Part shown: positions 47,685 through 58,923 of the stretch, one piece after another | Layout: each line of letters begins with the position of its first letter | How positions within the stretch are numbered: position 1 is the stretch's first letter | NCBI GenBank assembly: GCA_002803225.1 | Contig: NXFV01001536.1 | Location: 61,968-125,967, forward strand | DNA: 64,000 nt | DNA from: Gamarada debralockiae | Lineage: Eukaryota; Ascomycota; Leotiomycetes; Helotiales; Hyphodiscaceae | Reading direction: 5' to 3' | Program-made: the position numbers and the translations under genes | The notes under the pieces: generated by a model | Databases searched by the model: none | Told to the model about the DNA's origin: nothing | The model's input: the letters and a program-made list of their open reading frames with translations, nothing else

Positions 47685-48818
47685 TCATGCCTTATGTTTG
47701 GCTTTCGGGTCCTCCATTTCATACTTCCTCTCCCCTTCCGTACAGAGGACTACAATGACAGAAACTGGCCCGAGATTCGGAAGCTGTCTCGAGCCGGCAG
47801 TGGTAGCTGCTCCACAAGGTCCTGCATTTACCCCATACTTCCTAAGATCCAACAAAGCCTTCTCCACCTGAGTATCCTCAACAGCCATTGCCATACTAAC
47901 ACCATCTTTCATTATCGGCCAAGCAGTCACAGAGACTGTACCGCAACACATACCGGTACAGATGGTATACTTCGTCTCGATGGTGACCGGTTTCCCCGCC
48001 TCCAAGCTGGTCTTGAAACACGCAGCCGCGACCGGCTCAACAGTCACAACCTCAGCTTTCGGCACCCCATCTTCTCTCCGATAATGCGTACACGTCGCTG
48101 AACACAAACTGCCCACACCCAACGGCGTCAACACATGGGTCACCGGCATACTCGTGACATCCTTAATCTGCTCATCAATCTCCTCAAACATAGTCTGGTA
48201 TCCATCCACCATCCACCGCGGAGTCTCCTCTTCAATCTCCAACGCCGTATCGCTAATCAACAGTCCCTTCCCATCTGGATGCTTCTCGGCAGCTGCTTTC
48301 GTCGCAATGACAGTCTGATCATAATCTCCCTGCCAGACTTCCACTTCTGCTCCTTCACTGGAGATTTTCGCTATCGTCTCCTCATCGACCATGAGAGGGA
48401 CGTAAATCCGGGCCTTGATGCTCAGATACGTGGCCATTCTCGCTACGGCACGTCCATGATTGCCATCCGTGGCAGCATACAGCGTTAAGGCTGCTGCTCT
48501 TGCGGCATCGGCTAGCCGTTGAATGGGCGACTCGTCGGCAATATTACCTGAGATTGGTATATTAAGGCGCTTGGACACAGCTTTGGCCGTGGCCCAACTG
48601 GCTCCAAGGATTTTGAAAGCTGGGAGACCCAGGCGTGAACTTTCATTTTTGAGCAGAAAGTAGCTGATTCCGAGCTCTTTTGCGATCTCGGGGAGAGAAA
48701 CTAGAGGGGTGGGATTGTAGTGGGGAAGTGAACTGTGGAAGGCTCGGACTTCTGGATTTGGTGGGGGTAGATTTTGGAGTGGTTCTTGGTTTGGGTTGAT
48801 GTAAATGCTTAGAGACAT
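47685..48818 (-). CDS. PLP-dependent enzyme, diaminopropionate ammonia-lyase-like
   Basis: A fold-type II (tryptophan synthase beta-like) enzyme of 377 aa in a single exon. The start is MSLSIYINPNQEP; the frame reaches further upstream but family likeness begins here. The PLP lysine is K69 in SSRLGLPAFKILGAS. ATDGNHGRAVA is the substrate and phosphate-side loop. PLGVGSL is the phosphate-binding glycine loop, and GVNAGPCGAAT matches the C-terminal motif of diaminopropionate ammonia-lyases. These enzymes eliminate ammonia from 2,3-diaminopropionate to give pyruvate, but fungal homologues are poorly characterised and the true substrate is open. The gene is divergent from 5-oxoprolinase, with 525 bp shared upstream sequence. 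Confidence 0.85.
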   Translation of the reverse strand: MSLSIYINPNQEPLQNLPPPNPEVRAFHSSLPHYNPTPLVSLPEIAKELGISYFLLKNESSRLGLPAFKILGASWATAKAVSKRLNIPISGNIADESPIQRLADAARAAALTLYAATDGNHGRAVARMATYLSIKARIYVPLMVDEETIAKISSEGAEVEVWQGDYDQTVIATKAAAEKHPDGKGLLISDTALEIEEETPRWMVDGYQTMFEEIDEQIKDVTSMPVTHVLTPLGVGSLCSATCTHYRREDGVPKAEVVTVEPVAAACFKTSLEAGKPVTIETKYTICTGMCCGTVSVTAWPIMKDGVSMAMAVEDTQVEKALLDLRKYGVNAGPCGAATTAGSRQLPNLGPVSVIVVLCTEGERKYEMEDPKAKHKA

Positions 48819-49343
48819 ATTTGATATAGCCTTGAAAGTAACAAGATTTCGCAATTGGGACTTCAATGAGAAAAAGAAAAAGGCCACTGTGCAATTAGGG
48901 AATGAAAGAGTTATTATCGTGTGGTTTTCTATGACTAAGATTTCAATCCATTTGTAACTCTCAATCAGCTACCCTGGACGTGTTCTCTCGTCATTAAAAG
49001 GGCGTCCCGGTATGTTTAGCATGATTCAGTAAACGAACTCCATAAATACGGAATGCGGCTGTTGTTGAAGAAAACTCTTATTTTCAGAGCACGAGAAAGC
49101 CACAACACCCCATTCCAAAAGGGATCATTCTGCCAGGCGGTAGAGAAGGTGGGATGGCAATACAATTCCGTCAGCGGCGGCGCAACTCCGTCATTTACTA
49201 TTTTCCAGCCATTGTTAATTGGCAACTCTCATGATTGAACTTTTTTCACTTCAAGGTTTTCTCTTTCAGGCTATTCTGAATACTATCTTCCTCAGCTTCT
49301 AGAAGTCTAGATTCGTACCAAAAAGTCCAGCGAATCGTTCAAG
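48819..49343. other. Divergent PLP-enzyme / 5-oxoprolinase promoter region
   Basis: 525 bp between two start codons. The 49049-49200 stretch is open on both strands but without a domain. Nothing else is seen. Confidence 0.45.
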
Positions 49344-52300
49344 ATGGGGTCACAAGCCCAAGAGCGGGGCATCCGCATAGCTATTGATGTAAGTCCTGGA
49401 GCTTTCGTTTTCAACCACAAAGCTTGGGATTGGCATATTTGAGACTCAAATGCAAGCAAGAGCTAGCTATGGAACTTGGCTACTTCCGCAAAGTTGTTCA
49501 AGGAGACAACTACTTTCCAAATTCAGTATTACCATCTTTCGGCCTATCTCAGATTTCCACAAACATAGCTAACTATACTCAAAGCGCGGTGGAACATTCA
49601 CCGACTGTGTAGGAAATCCCGGCACAGGAAAGATGGAAGACGACGTAATCGTCAAGCTGCTCTCCGAAGACCCCTCAAACTACGAAGACGCACCCCTCGA
49701 AGGCATCCGCCGGCTGATGTCCGTATTCCTCCAAAAAGAAATCCCGCGTGGCGAGCCCTTAGATACCTCCAAGATCGAATCGATACGAATGGGCACCACC
49801 GTAGCTACAAATGCTTTGTTAGAGAGGAAAGGAGAGAAGATTGCTATGGTTGTGACAAAGGGGTTTAAGGACTGTTTGGAGATTGGGAATCAGTCGAGGC
49901 CGAAGATCTTTGATTTGACGATTAGGAAACCGGATGTGCTTTATGAGAAGGTGGTGGAGATTGATGAGAGGGTTACGTTGGAGGATTATGCTGAGGATCC
50001 GACGAGGCATTATACTAAGACTGAGCCAAGAGATGAGAAGAATGGGGATCAAGATCTGGTCAGAGGGCTATCATCAGAAGCTGTCAGGATATTACAACGA
50101 CCCCAGGAGGAGACGATTCGAAAGCAATTACAAGAGGTTTATGATAGCGGCATCAAAAGCATAGCGGTATGCCTAATGCATGGCTACACTTTTCCGGATC
50201 ACGAAGCCTTAGTTGGTCGGATAGCGAGAGATATTGGTTTCAACCATGTGTCCCTAAGTCATGAACTCATGCCCATGATCAAGCTTGTTCCAAGAGCTAC
50301 GTCTGCATGTGCGGATGCTTATCTTACACCCGCCATCAAAAAGTACATTGCTGGTTTCCAAAAGGGTTTCGAGGGTGGCCTTGGAACAGAGAGTGTCAAA
50401 AAGGAAAGTGGAGCAAGAGGTGCACGATGCGAGTTCATGCAAAGTGATGGAGGTCTTGTCGATGTCGACAAATTTTCTGGCCTGAAAGCCATTCTTTCAG
50501 GCCCCGCCGGCGGAGTGGTAGGATATGCCCTCACTTCATATGATCCGGAGACGAAGATACCAGTCATTGGATTTGATATGGGTGGCACATCGACAGATGT
50601 CTCGAGATATGGATCTGGTCGATACGAGCATGTTTTCGAAACTACTACAGCAGGTGTGACTATCCAGTCACCCCAACTGGATATTAACACCGTAGCGGCT
50701 GGTGGTGGATCACGCCTATTCTTCCGAAATGGTCTTTTCGTAGTTGGTCCAGAGTCAGCAGGAGCACACCCAGGTCCAGGATGCTATAGGAAGGGAGGTC
50801 CAGCGACCGTGACGGATGCAAACCTGTTCCTTGGCCGCTTGTTACCCGATTTCTTCCCCAAAATCTTCGGCACGAATGAAGACGAAGGTCTGGATGTTCA
50901 AGCAAGCGAGAAGCTCCTTCAAGAACTTGCCGATATCATCAACAAGGAAGAAGGCAAGAACTTGAGCGCTGACGAGGTAGCTTATGGATTCTTGACAGTG
51001 GCCAATGAGACGATGACGAGACCAATCCGATCACTCACAGAAGCAAAAGGCCATGACACTTCCAAGCATCGTTTGGCGACATTTGGAGGTGCGGGAGGAC
51101 AGCATGCAGTGGCTATTGCCGAAAGTTTGGGCATTCGCCAGATTCTGGTTCATCGATACTCATCTGTTCTCTCAGCATATGGCATGGCATTAGCGGATGT
51201 TGTGGACGAACGACAAGAACCAGATTCAAAAGTATGGGCCGACAAAGGAGATGCAAAAGAATCATTGAAAACGAAAATGGATGAGTTGAAGCAAAAGTCA
51301 AAGAAGGCGCTTCAGGAACAAGGATTTGAAGAGAAATCAATTGTTTATGAGGAGTATTTGAACATGCGTTACAGAGGAACAGAATCAGCGCTCATGGTGG
51401 TGAAACCTGAGAAGGAAGACGTTGAGAAAGAGTTCGATGGCGACGAGTGGGCGTATGGCAAAGCTTTCGTCAAGCAGCATCAACAAGAATTCGGCTTTAC
51501 GTTACCCGATCGAGACATTATCGTGGATGACGTCCGAGTTCGTGGTATTGGAAAGAGTTTTGAAGCGCTCGACAAGACTGTCGATCAGCAACTGAAGGAA
51601 ATCAAGCCCAAAGACGTGAAGTCTGGAGATAAGGAGTACAATCGCTCGAAGGTGTATTTCGAAGGTGGTCGACAAGATACTCCCATCTACAAGCTTGAAG
51701 ATCTCGCCGTGGGTGACAGGTTGAAAGGACCGGCCATTCTAGCAGATGGCACTCAGACTATCGTTGTCACTCCAGGAGCCACGGCCTTGATAATCGAGAC
51801 TCACGTCGTTATAAACATCGGCGACGAGGAGCTCAAAGATAAGTCGAAACCGGATACCACGAAAGAGGTCGACCCAATCATGTTGAGTATATTTGCCCAT
51901 CGCTTCATGGCAATTGCAGAGCAGATGGGCAGAGCTCTCCAGAAGACGAGTGTGAGCACCAACGTCAAAGAGCGTTTGGACTACTCATGTGCTCTCTTCG
52001 ACTCCACGGGCGGCTTGGTCGCAAATGCGCCCCATCTTCCCGTACACTTAGGATCGATGTCCACGTGTGTGAAGCGACAAGCTGAGATTTGGAAGGGGAA
52101 GCTCGTGAAAGGAGATGTAATAGTCTCTAACCATCCGGAGTACGGAGGAACCCATCTTCCCGATATCACAGTTATCACTCCTGCTTTCAACCAATCCGGC
52201 GACAAGATTTTGTTCTATGTTGCTTCTAGAGCTCATCATGCTGATATTGGAGGTATTTTACCCGGTAGCATGCCCCCTCACTCGAGGGAGCTATTCCAAG

Positions 52301-53681
52301 AAGGAGCAGCCATCAAGTCCGAAAAGCTGGTGAGCGCAGGACGGTTCAATGAGAAGCGGATTACTGAGCTGTTACTCACGGAGCCTGCGAAGTACCAAGG
52401 TTGCAGTGGTACACGTTGTCTTGCAGACAACATCTCGGACCTGAAGGCACAAATATCCAGTAATATGAAAGGCATCAACCTCATCTCTGCCCTGATCGAA
52501 GAATATGGAGAGGAAGTGGTGAACTTCTACATGGTCAATATCCAGAATAACGCCGAACTAAGCGTCCGAAATCTCCTGAAAGAAGTTAGCAAGCGTTTCG
52601 AAGGCCAAGATCTCTCAGCAGTGGATTACATGGATGATGGAAGTCCCATCAAGCTCAAAATTACCATCGATGCCGAGAAAGGGGAAGCTGTCTTTGACTT
52701 CGGTGGCACAGGACCTGAAGTCTACGGTAAGCCCTGATCTCAGTACTTACAAGTCAAAAGCTGATAAGGAACATAGGCAACACAAACGCACCGCAAGCCG
52801 TTACCTACAGCGCAATAATCTACTGTCTCCGGTGCCTAATATCAGAAGACATCCCGCTAAACCAGGGCTGCCTCAAGCCAATAAAGGTCCTCATCCCCCC
52901 CCAATCCTTCCTCTCGCCCTCCGACAAAGCCGCCGTAGTCGGTGGCAACGTCCTCACATCACAGCGGGTCACGGACGTAATCCTCAAAGCATTCCAAGCG
53001 TGCGCTGCTTCCCAAGGCGACTGCAACAATCTGACTTTTGGATTTGGAGGCAATGTTGAGGGGCAAGAAAATGTGAAAGGGTTTGGGTATTATGAGACGA
53101 TTGCAGGTGGTAGTGGTGCGGGGAGGGATTGGGATGGTACGAATGGTGTGCATACTCACATGACGAATACACGGATTACAGATGCGGAGGTGTTTGAGAG
53201 GCGGTATCCGGTGCTGTTGAGGGAGTTCTCGTTGCGTGCAGGTTCTGGTGGGAGGGGGAAGTATCGTGGTGGCGATGGTGTGATTCGAGACATCGAGTTC
53301 CGCATCCCGGTTCAAGTCTCAATCTTGAGTGAGAGGAGAGTCTATCATCCGTACGGACTTGAGGGCGGAGAGGACGCACAGTGCGGGCTGAACATTTGGG
53401 TGCGGAAAGTGGAGACCAGCAATCCGGAGAAGTCGGATAGATTGATCAATGGATCGAGCGAGAATGAGGATGTGGAATATGAGGAACGACACATTAATAT
53501 GGGAGGCAAAAACACGGCTGCTATGAAGGCCGGAGAGCGAATCATCATTTGCACACCTGGTGGTGGCGGGTGGGGTAAAGTGGGTGATAAAAAGGAGTCC
53601 AAGCAAAAGGTTCAGGATCCAAAACATGCGTGGAAGGGTGGCAGTCATGCTAGTAGAGAGGAAATGGCTCTTCAGGCTTAG
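49344..53681 (+). CDS. OXP1: 5-oxoprolinase (ATP-hydrolysing)
   Basis: Converts 5-oxo-L-proline to L-glutamate with ATP in glutathione turnover. Three exons (49344-49388, 49585-52726, 52777-53681) give 1363 aa. The first exon, [15 protein letters not shown], joins [15 protein letters not shown], the ATP-binding N-terminal motif; the intron (49389-49584) has a good branch point, agctaac. The N-terminal half is hydantoinase A-like ([53 protein letters not shown]). The second half, from about residue 745, is hydantoinase B-like ([56 protein letters not shown]). Fusion of both halves in one chain is normal for eukaryotic OXP. Confidence 0.95.
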
Positions 53682-54013
53682 ACACTGATCGGCATACGAA
53701 AATTAGACGTTACGAATGAAGAGTTGCGCGTTTTGAAAATTCACTAGACCATTTTGGTCTCTATCTGATTGTGTATTCTTGAGCTCGTTCCAGAGCTACT
53801 ATCAGCAGCTTCGTCATCCAGATACCATGTGCTTGATTCCAGCAGAATCAATCGCTCACTTCGGTAGGATTCCATACCATATGCTCGATTTCCAGCAAAA
53901 TCAATCGCTCACCTCAAGTGGGAACCCATACCATATTTTCCGTTTACGCCTTGAAATCGTAGCCAGTCCTGAGATCCAAAGAACGCCATCCTTAACCATC
54001 TAGTATCGTTCCA
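53682..54013. other. Convergent intergenic with a tandem repeat
   Basis: 332 bp between the stops of 5-oxoprolinase and SUB1. The main content is a two-copy repeat at 53823-53934. Confidence 0.5.
53823..53934. repeat. 52/54-bp tandem repeat with AATCGCTCAC core
   Basis: Two units start with taccatRtgcttgatt-like sequence at 53823 and 53875, and a third taccat starts at 53929. Each unit contains ccagcaRaatcaatcgctcac. The core is the complement of the TGAGCGATT seen around the eIF2B-beta gene. Confidence 0.75.
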
Positions 54014-54596
54014 TCATTCCTCTTCCTCATCACTCGTCTCCTCAATGTTGGACTTCTCCTTCTTGCTCTTGGCTTTCTTCTGTGGCTTCGGATCCTCCTC
54101 GTCATCATCCGGCAGCGCAGACTCTCCAACGTCAATTCCTCCCTTCTTCAGTTCCACATTTATCTCTGGAATCGCCTTGAGTAGAGCCTTATACTGGTCA
54201 ATGTTCAAGGAGATACCCTAATTGTTCAACCATCAGCACACTGTTCCCCCCTCCGTTCCAATATATAAAGTACCTTCTTTCCCGGCAAGTACTCATCATC
54301 CTTCTCATAGAACTCGCGGATGTTGACCAATTTGTTGTTCTTGAATTCGCTAATGTTGACGCGTCGAGGGTTTCTACCAGACGAAAGCTGATCTGAGATC
54401 AGCGATTGGAGTGAGAGGAGCTGCAAGGGGGAATACGCACAGCCCAGAATTGGTCATTGCCACCAGAGCTGGCTTTGCCTGCGGTTGCCGTCTTGCTTTT
54501 CTTCGACTTCGGGGCATTGCCGTCATCGTTAGAGACAAAACCTCCGTCGGACTCGTACGTCTCCGCTTCTTCTCTGCTGCGCTTATTCTTGGCCAT
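54014..54596 (-). CDS. SUB1: Transcriptional coactivator SUB1/PC4
   Basis: A single-stranded-DNA-binding coactivator of RNA polymerase II and III that acts at promoter opening and in genome stability. Three exons (54596-54441, 54387-54274, 54217-54014) give 157 aa. The N-terminus is Lys/Ser-rich (MAKNKRSREEAETYES). The PC4 domain spans the exon joints: GGNDQFWALSSGRNPRRVN, EFKNNKLVNIREFYEKDDE and LPGKKGISLNIDQYKALLK. The acidic and basic tail ends EETSDEEEE, a fungal feature. It is divergent from the PX protein. Confidence 0.93.
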
Positions 54597-55079
54597 TTTG
54601 ATTGATGGGTGAGGTATTTCGCAGTATGAGGAGAGAATCCTGTAAATGGGAAAGATTTAGGGGCAATACAATAGTTGAAGGTGTTTGCTTGAAGATGGTA
54701 CTTGATCGATTTGACTGGTGATTGTTGCTGAGCTTGAGCACGGTTGGGGTTGACGCGACTCAAGAACGTTTTGCACGCGGGAGCGATTGCAGGGATCCTA
54801 CTTTAAGTTAAGCCCGCAGATCTTAAAATAGGGGAGGCCAGCGAGTGCAGGGACATCTAACTGTCCGTTTCAAGAAATACCACTTGATTATCCAATTTCT
54901 AGAAGACAGCTTGCGCATTCTAACCTTCCTTTACCATTGCAATTGACTACATATTCGGATTCACTTGTTGTTTGCGATCTTTCAAAGCCTGCTTTATCGG
55001 TAGGAGGAGAAAGAGGGAACGATTGTTCGAAGACGCTCCATTTCATTGTCAGCATGCGCCAACAGCAAATACCAGCGCG
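54597..55079. other. Divergent SUB1 / PX-protein promoter region
   Basis: 483 bp between two start codons. In its last 30 bp it holds the short uORF described separately. Confidence 0.45.
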
Positions 55080-55083
55080 ATGA
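55054..55083 (+). promoter_or_regulatory. uORF whose stop overlaps the PX-protein start (ATGA)
   Basis: An upstream ATG at 55054 opens a nine-codon frame ending TGA at 55081-55083, so its stop overlaps the main ATG (55080-55082) as ATGA. This arrangement is known to allow termination-reinitiation in fungi; use here is inferred. Confidence 0.4.
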
Positions 55084-58000
55084 ACGGAACAGACGGAGAC
55101 TCGAAGCATGGTGGCGATGGCATTGCTACTACCAAGGATGTGCCGTCTACACACATACCGCAATCGAATGCGACGCCTACGAATTTAGAAGAGTTGACGA
55201 CGATGGCGCTGCGATTCCTTTCTACGGCCTCTCCGGAGACACTGGGTGGGATTGCTGTTGGGCTGGCAACATGCACGTATTTGATATTAGGGAGAGTTGG
55301 ACTGGTGCTCATAGGGGCATTGGGCGGAGTTGTCTTGCATGCGACGTGGGAGGGTCAGAGTTCGGTGGCAGGTTCACTCGAAGATGCTCGGAGGGAGAAG
55401 GGATTGGACATTGTGAAGAGAATTCTGGACTTGAGAGAAAATGCCGCGAAGGCCGATGATGATGATACCGGGAATGAGCTGGCAGGAAATGACTTTGAGG
55501 GGTTCCAACCAGAGACTGCGGCGGCACTCAATGACCTGGTCGAAGCTGTTATTCGAGACTATGTGAAGTGGTGGTACTCACCCATTATCCCAAAGGATCA
55601 GTCCTTTCCAGCAGCAGCCAGGCAAACCCTCACGAAATTCCTAATTTCTATATCTCTGCACCTCTCGAGGAAACGACCCGCAGATACATTTCTCGACTTT
55701 CTGACGAACTCCTCCTCGATCATCATAGTCTTTCTCGGTGAATTGTCGAGCGCTCTTTCCATATCACAAGGGTCCACCCTACCACCCGTCGAAGCTGTAT
55801 ATGGGTATCTTGCTGCGAATCCAGAGTCCAATCTTGCCAATGTTCTGAACCAGAAGCAGCAGTCCAAGAAGTTTAAGATGATTGCAGAGGATATCTTGGA
55901 AAATTTCTTAGAGAAGTCCGCATACAGTTGTGAGCCAGCGAGGATATTTTTGAGGGAAATATTTGCGGGGATTGTATTGGAGATGACCCTCCAAAGCTGT
56001 TCAAAGCCGGAGTGGATCAATGGGTGGATTGTCTATCTACTTGAAGAAGGGGAACCGGATCTAAATCAGGCAATTGATGCCGGAGTCAATGGTGACCCTT
56101 TTGGAGACATCGATGGAAATTTCGGAAATATTGGGCTTGCCAAAGCACCGAAATCACAAGCGAAGAAACAGGAAGAGAAAAGGCATAAGAAACGCTTGAG
56201 CAAAGCGGAGGAGGCTATGGAGGAGGCAATGGAGGAAGCGAAGAGACTCTCTCAACTAATTGCAGAAGAGGATGCCAAGAGATTGCGAGAAGCGGACAAG
56301 GCACAACCCTCTGAAGAAACACCAAAGCCTCTTCTAACGCCTGTTGAACAAAGTGCTCAGGCATTGGAGACGAAGACAGCAATTGCCCAGGAAGCTACAG
56401 AAACGGTCTCTCAACTCCCAGTCATGGAGACAAAATCAACAATTACCAAGGAAGCAATAGAAGCGGTATCCCAAACTCAGGTCCCTGAGGCGAAGTCACC
56501 GGCTGACGTTCTGCGAAACCCCTGGGCCACTGATAATGTCGAGCCTCCGGCATCTCCTAAATCATCGAGGCCTCCAATCGCTCAACCGTCGCCAGAGAAC
56601 GTAACTTCTTTCACGAACTTTGATCAAATTCTACCCCAGTCCACTCCCGCAGCTCTCCAAGATGCATCGCCTCAGCCAAGGAGAAAGACCCTCACACTGA
56701 CGCTCCATAATGCAAATATCATCATTTATGATGACTCGGGCCCGGCGGATAAGGGTAAGATGCGTAGCAAGCCCAGTGGAGATTATATGGTTCAAATCGA
56801 GCCAGCTTCTTCGGATTTCCCTGGATGGATGATCATGCGAAAATATTCCGATTTTGAGACCTTGCATGAAGTTCTGAGGCGCATTGCGAATATTTCCGGA
56901 GTCAACGCTTTCACAGAACAACACCGCGCGTTACCAAACTGGAAAGAACATACCAAGGCCTCTCTACGAGGGGAGCTGGAACGCTATTTGCGCGATGCCT
57001 GCTGGTATCAATCGTTGGCTGAAAGTGAGGGAATGAAACGCTTCCTTGAAAGGGATCAGGGTCAGTCAAATGGCAACTCGAAGAGCGGGTTCCCCGGCAT
57101 TGGTTGGCCCACTCCCTCCGCATTCGAGAATATGGGTAAAGGCATGCTAGATGTGCTTACAAGCGCACCTAAAGGGGTTGCTGAAGGTGGAAAGGCGATC
57201 GGAGGAGGAATCACGGGGGTTTTAAACAACATTGGGAGCCTCGGCCAAAAGAAGCCCAATGGCACCTCGACAAACGTGGGAATGCACACTGCTGCGCGAT
57301 CGTCAACTTCGACCCTTCCCAGGATGGATAGTATGAATTCGATATCGGCAATACCGAGGATGGACAGCACGACCTCCCTCAGTGGAACTCGGAAAGGGAG
57401 GGCGAGTGAGGACAGCCTGCGACCTGCACCCTTGGTCGCCACACAACCGTCTAAAATCCCCCAAATGGAACGCAGACCAAGTCACAATTCGATAGTTGAA
57501 GATGAGAATGATCGTGAGCCTCACGTGTCCTCTGCAAGGTCATCTATGAGTGGACGAAGGAGTGCGACTCATAGCAGAGACCCCAGTCGAGCCCCTCAGT
57601 CAAGGAGAGGAACCCCTCTGTCATCCCCTATTCAAGGAAATATCGAGGACATAAGGTTACCGCCACCACCTACTGATACTGCGGATGATTATGGGTCTCA
57701 TTTTGAGGATTCCTCGCAATCTCGTGGCGATAGTAGCGCGCCAACGACCCGAACATCCACAAGTACTGCGCCGTCTCAACAATCGCCCGGCCGACCATCA
57801 CTGTCAGGCGCAAGAAGGCCATCTGTACCGGTTGTACAAACACCCCGCAAACCTCGAAAGGAAGCAACGCCACTTACAGAGGCAGAGACTCGCGTAGCAG
57901 TCGAACTGATGTTCGCTGTTATCAACGAACTCTACACCCTCTCTTCAGCATGGAATATCCGACGAACACTTCTCACAGCAGCCAAAACCTTCCTCTTGCG

Positions 58001-58364
58001 ACCTGGCAACCCATCCTTGACTTCCATCCAAAACCTTATTCAAGAGTCGGTCATTGCAGCCAATACTTCCGATGCAGGCATCGCTGCTCACCTCCGTAAG
58101 TTGCGAGAGAATACTTTACCCACCGAAGAAGAGCTGAAAACCTGGCCACCCGAGATGTCCATGGAAGAAAAAGAGAGACTCCGAATCAAGGCTCGGAAGC
58201 TGCTTGTGGAGCGCGGCGTCCCTACAGCCCTCACTGGTGTCATGGGCCAAGCAGCGACTGGAGAGGCAATGGGGCGGATCTTTGATTGTCTGCAGGTAGA
58301 GGAAGTGGCGCGAGGCTTGATTTTCGGTCTACTATTACAGGGTGTTCGCGCTGTTGCACATTAG
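55080..58364 (+). CDS. PXA-PX-nexin C domain membrane protein
   Basis: A phosphoinositide-binding, membrane-anchored sorting-nexin-like protein of 1094 aa in one exon. The first ATG (MNGTDGDSKHGG) is chosen; the frame is open 36 codons upstream without an ATG. Residues 55-87 form a hydrophobic hairpin (GGIAVGLATCTYLILGRVGL). The PXA domain follows (LVEAVIRDYVKWWYSPIIPK, about 140-340), then a coiled, Glu-rich linker with two similar blocks (TIAQEATETVSQLPVMETKS type). The PX domain is at about 540-665 (MIMRKYSDFETLHEVLRRIA, ALPNWKEHTKASLRGELERY). The tail (about 936-1094) is nexin C (AVELMFAVINELYTLSSAWN). Mdm1-like proteins tether ER to vacuole; this one lacks the RGS domain, so it is a relative and not Mdm1 itself. 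Confidence 0.88.
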   Translation: MNGTDGDSKHGGDGIATTKDVPSTHIPQSNATPTNLEELTTMALRFLSTASPETLGGIAVGLATCTYLILGRVGLVLIGALGGVVLHATWEGQSSVAGSLEDARREKGLDIVKRILDLRENAAKADDDDTGNELAGNDFEGFQPETAAALNDLVEAVIRDYVKWWYSPIIPKDQSFPAAARQTLTKFLISISLHLSRKRPADTFLDFLTNSSSIIIVFLGELSSALSISQGSTLPPVEAVYGYLAANPESNLANVLNQKQQSKKFKMIAEDILENFLEKSAYSCEPARIFLREIFAGIVLEMTLQSCSKPEWINGWIVYLLEEGEPDLNQAIDAGVNGDPFGDIDGNFGNIGLAKAPKSQAKKQEEKRHKKRLSKAEEAMEEAMEEAKRLSQLIAEEDAKRLREADKAQPSEETPKPLLTPVEQSAQALETKTAIAQEATETVSQLPVMETKSTITKEAIEAVSQTQVPEAKSPADVLRNPWATDNVEPPASPKSSRPPIAQPSPENVTSFTNFDQILPQSTPAALQDASPQPRRKTLTLTLHNANIIIYDDSGPADKGKMRSKPSGDYMVQIEPASSDFPGWMIMRKYSDFETLHEVLRRIANISGVNAFTEQHRALPNWKEHTKASLRGELERYLRDACWYQSLAESEGMKRFLERDQGQSNGNSKSGFPGIGWPTPSAFENMGKGMLDVLTSAPKGVAEGGKAIGGGITGVLNNIGSLGQKKPNGTSTNVGMHTAARSSTSTLPRMDSMNSISAIPRMDSTTSLSGTRKGRASEDSLRPAPLVATQPSKIPQMERRPSHNSIVEDENDREPHVSSARSSMSGRRSATHSRDPSRAPQSRRGTPLSSPIQGNIEDIRLPPPPTDTADDYGSHFEDSSQSRGDSSAPTTRTSTSTAPSQQSPGRPSLSGARRPSVPVVQTPRKPRKEATPLTEAETRVAVELMFAVINELYTLSSAWNIRRTLLTAAKTFLLRPGNPSLTSIQNLIQESVIAANTSDAGIAAHLRKLRENTLPTEEELKTWPPEMSMEEKERLRIKARKLLVERGVPTALTGVMGQAATGEAMGRIFDCLQVEEVARGLIFGLLLQGVRAVAH

Positions 58365-58732
58365 AAGCATGTCCTGGGGCAATGGGGAGCTTTGATCTTG
58401 CTCACTTTAGCATGGGAGGCATGGCATGATCGAATTGTACGATAGGGATACCTGTATTATATGGGATAGGGGGGCACATGAGATGAGTTGAGGCATGATG
58501 GGCGTTTCATAGAACGGTCGGGGTTTTACTCCCGGGTTGTTTATGTTTTGTAATTGCGAGGTGCATATGAAGTCTTTTCTGCTGCGTTGAGCCACTGCTG
58601 CTTGGACTTTTGAGTTGTGATCGCGCTCACTGTATTCAGCGTTAGACAAGGACTGCAAAGAACCTCATCAGCATATTTGGGTCTTCGAACGACATTTACA
58701 GCAACATTTGCTGGGCAAAGTACTGTCGTTGT
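58365..58732. other. 3' flank of PX gene up to the transposon
   Basis: About 370 bp of ordinary composition with no gene. Its last eight bases, 58725-58732 (gtcgttgt), should be the target-site duplication of the hAT element. Confidence 0.5.
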
Positions 58733-58835
58733 CAGGCTCGGCTTCGATACCTGAGGTATCGATACCGTCCCGATACCGTATCGTATTAGTCAGTATCGCA
58801 TGTATCGATACCGTATCGATAAGGTATCGATACTC
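58733..58835 (+). repeat. hAT left terminus: TIR plus subterminal palindromes
   Basis: TIR CAGGCTCGGC, then three copies of GTATCGATAC and several half sites within about 90 bp. Confidence 0.8.
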
Positions 58836-58923
58836 ACCGCTTAATAATTTGCCCTGTACCTCTTAATTTTTCTTTCCTTATAATCTTCTTAGTACGACAG
58901 CTCTATTAAAGAATATCTTTAAA

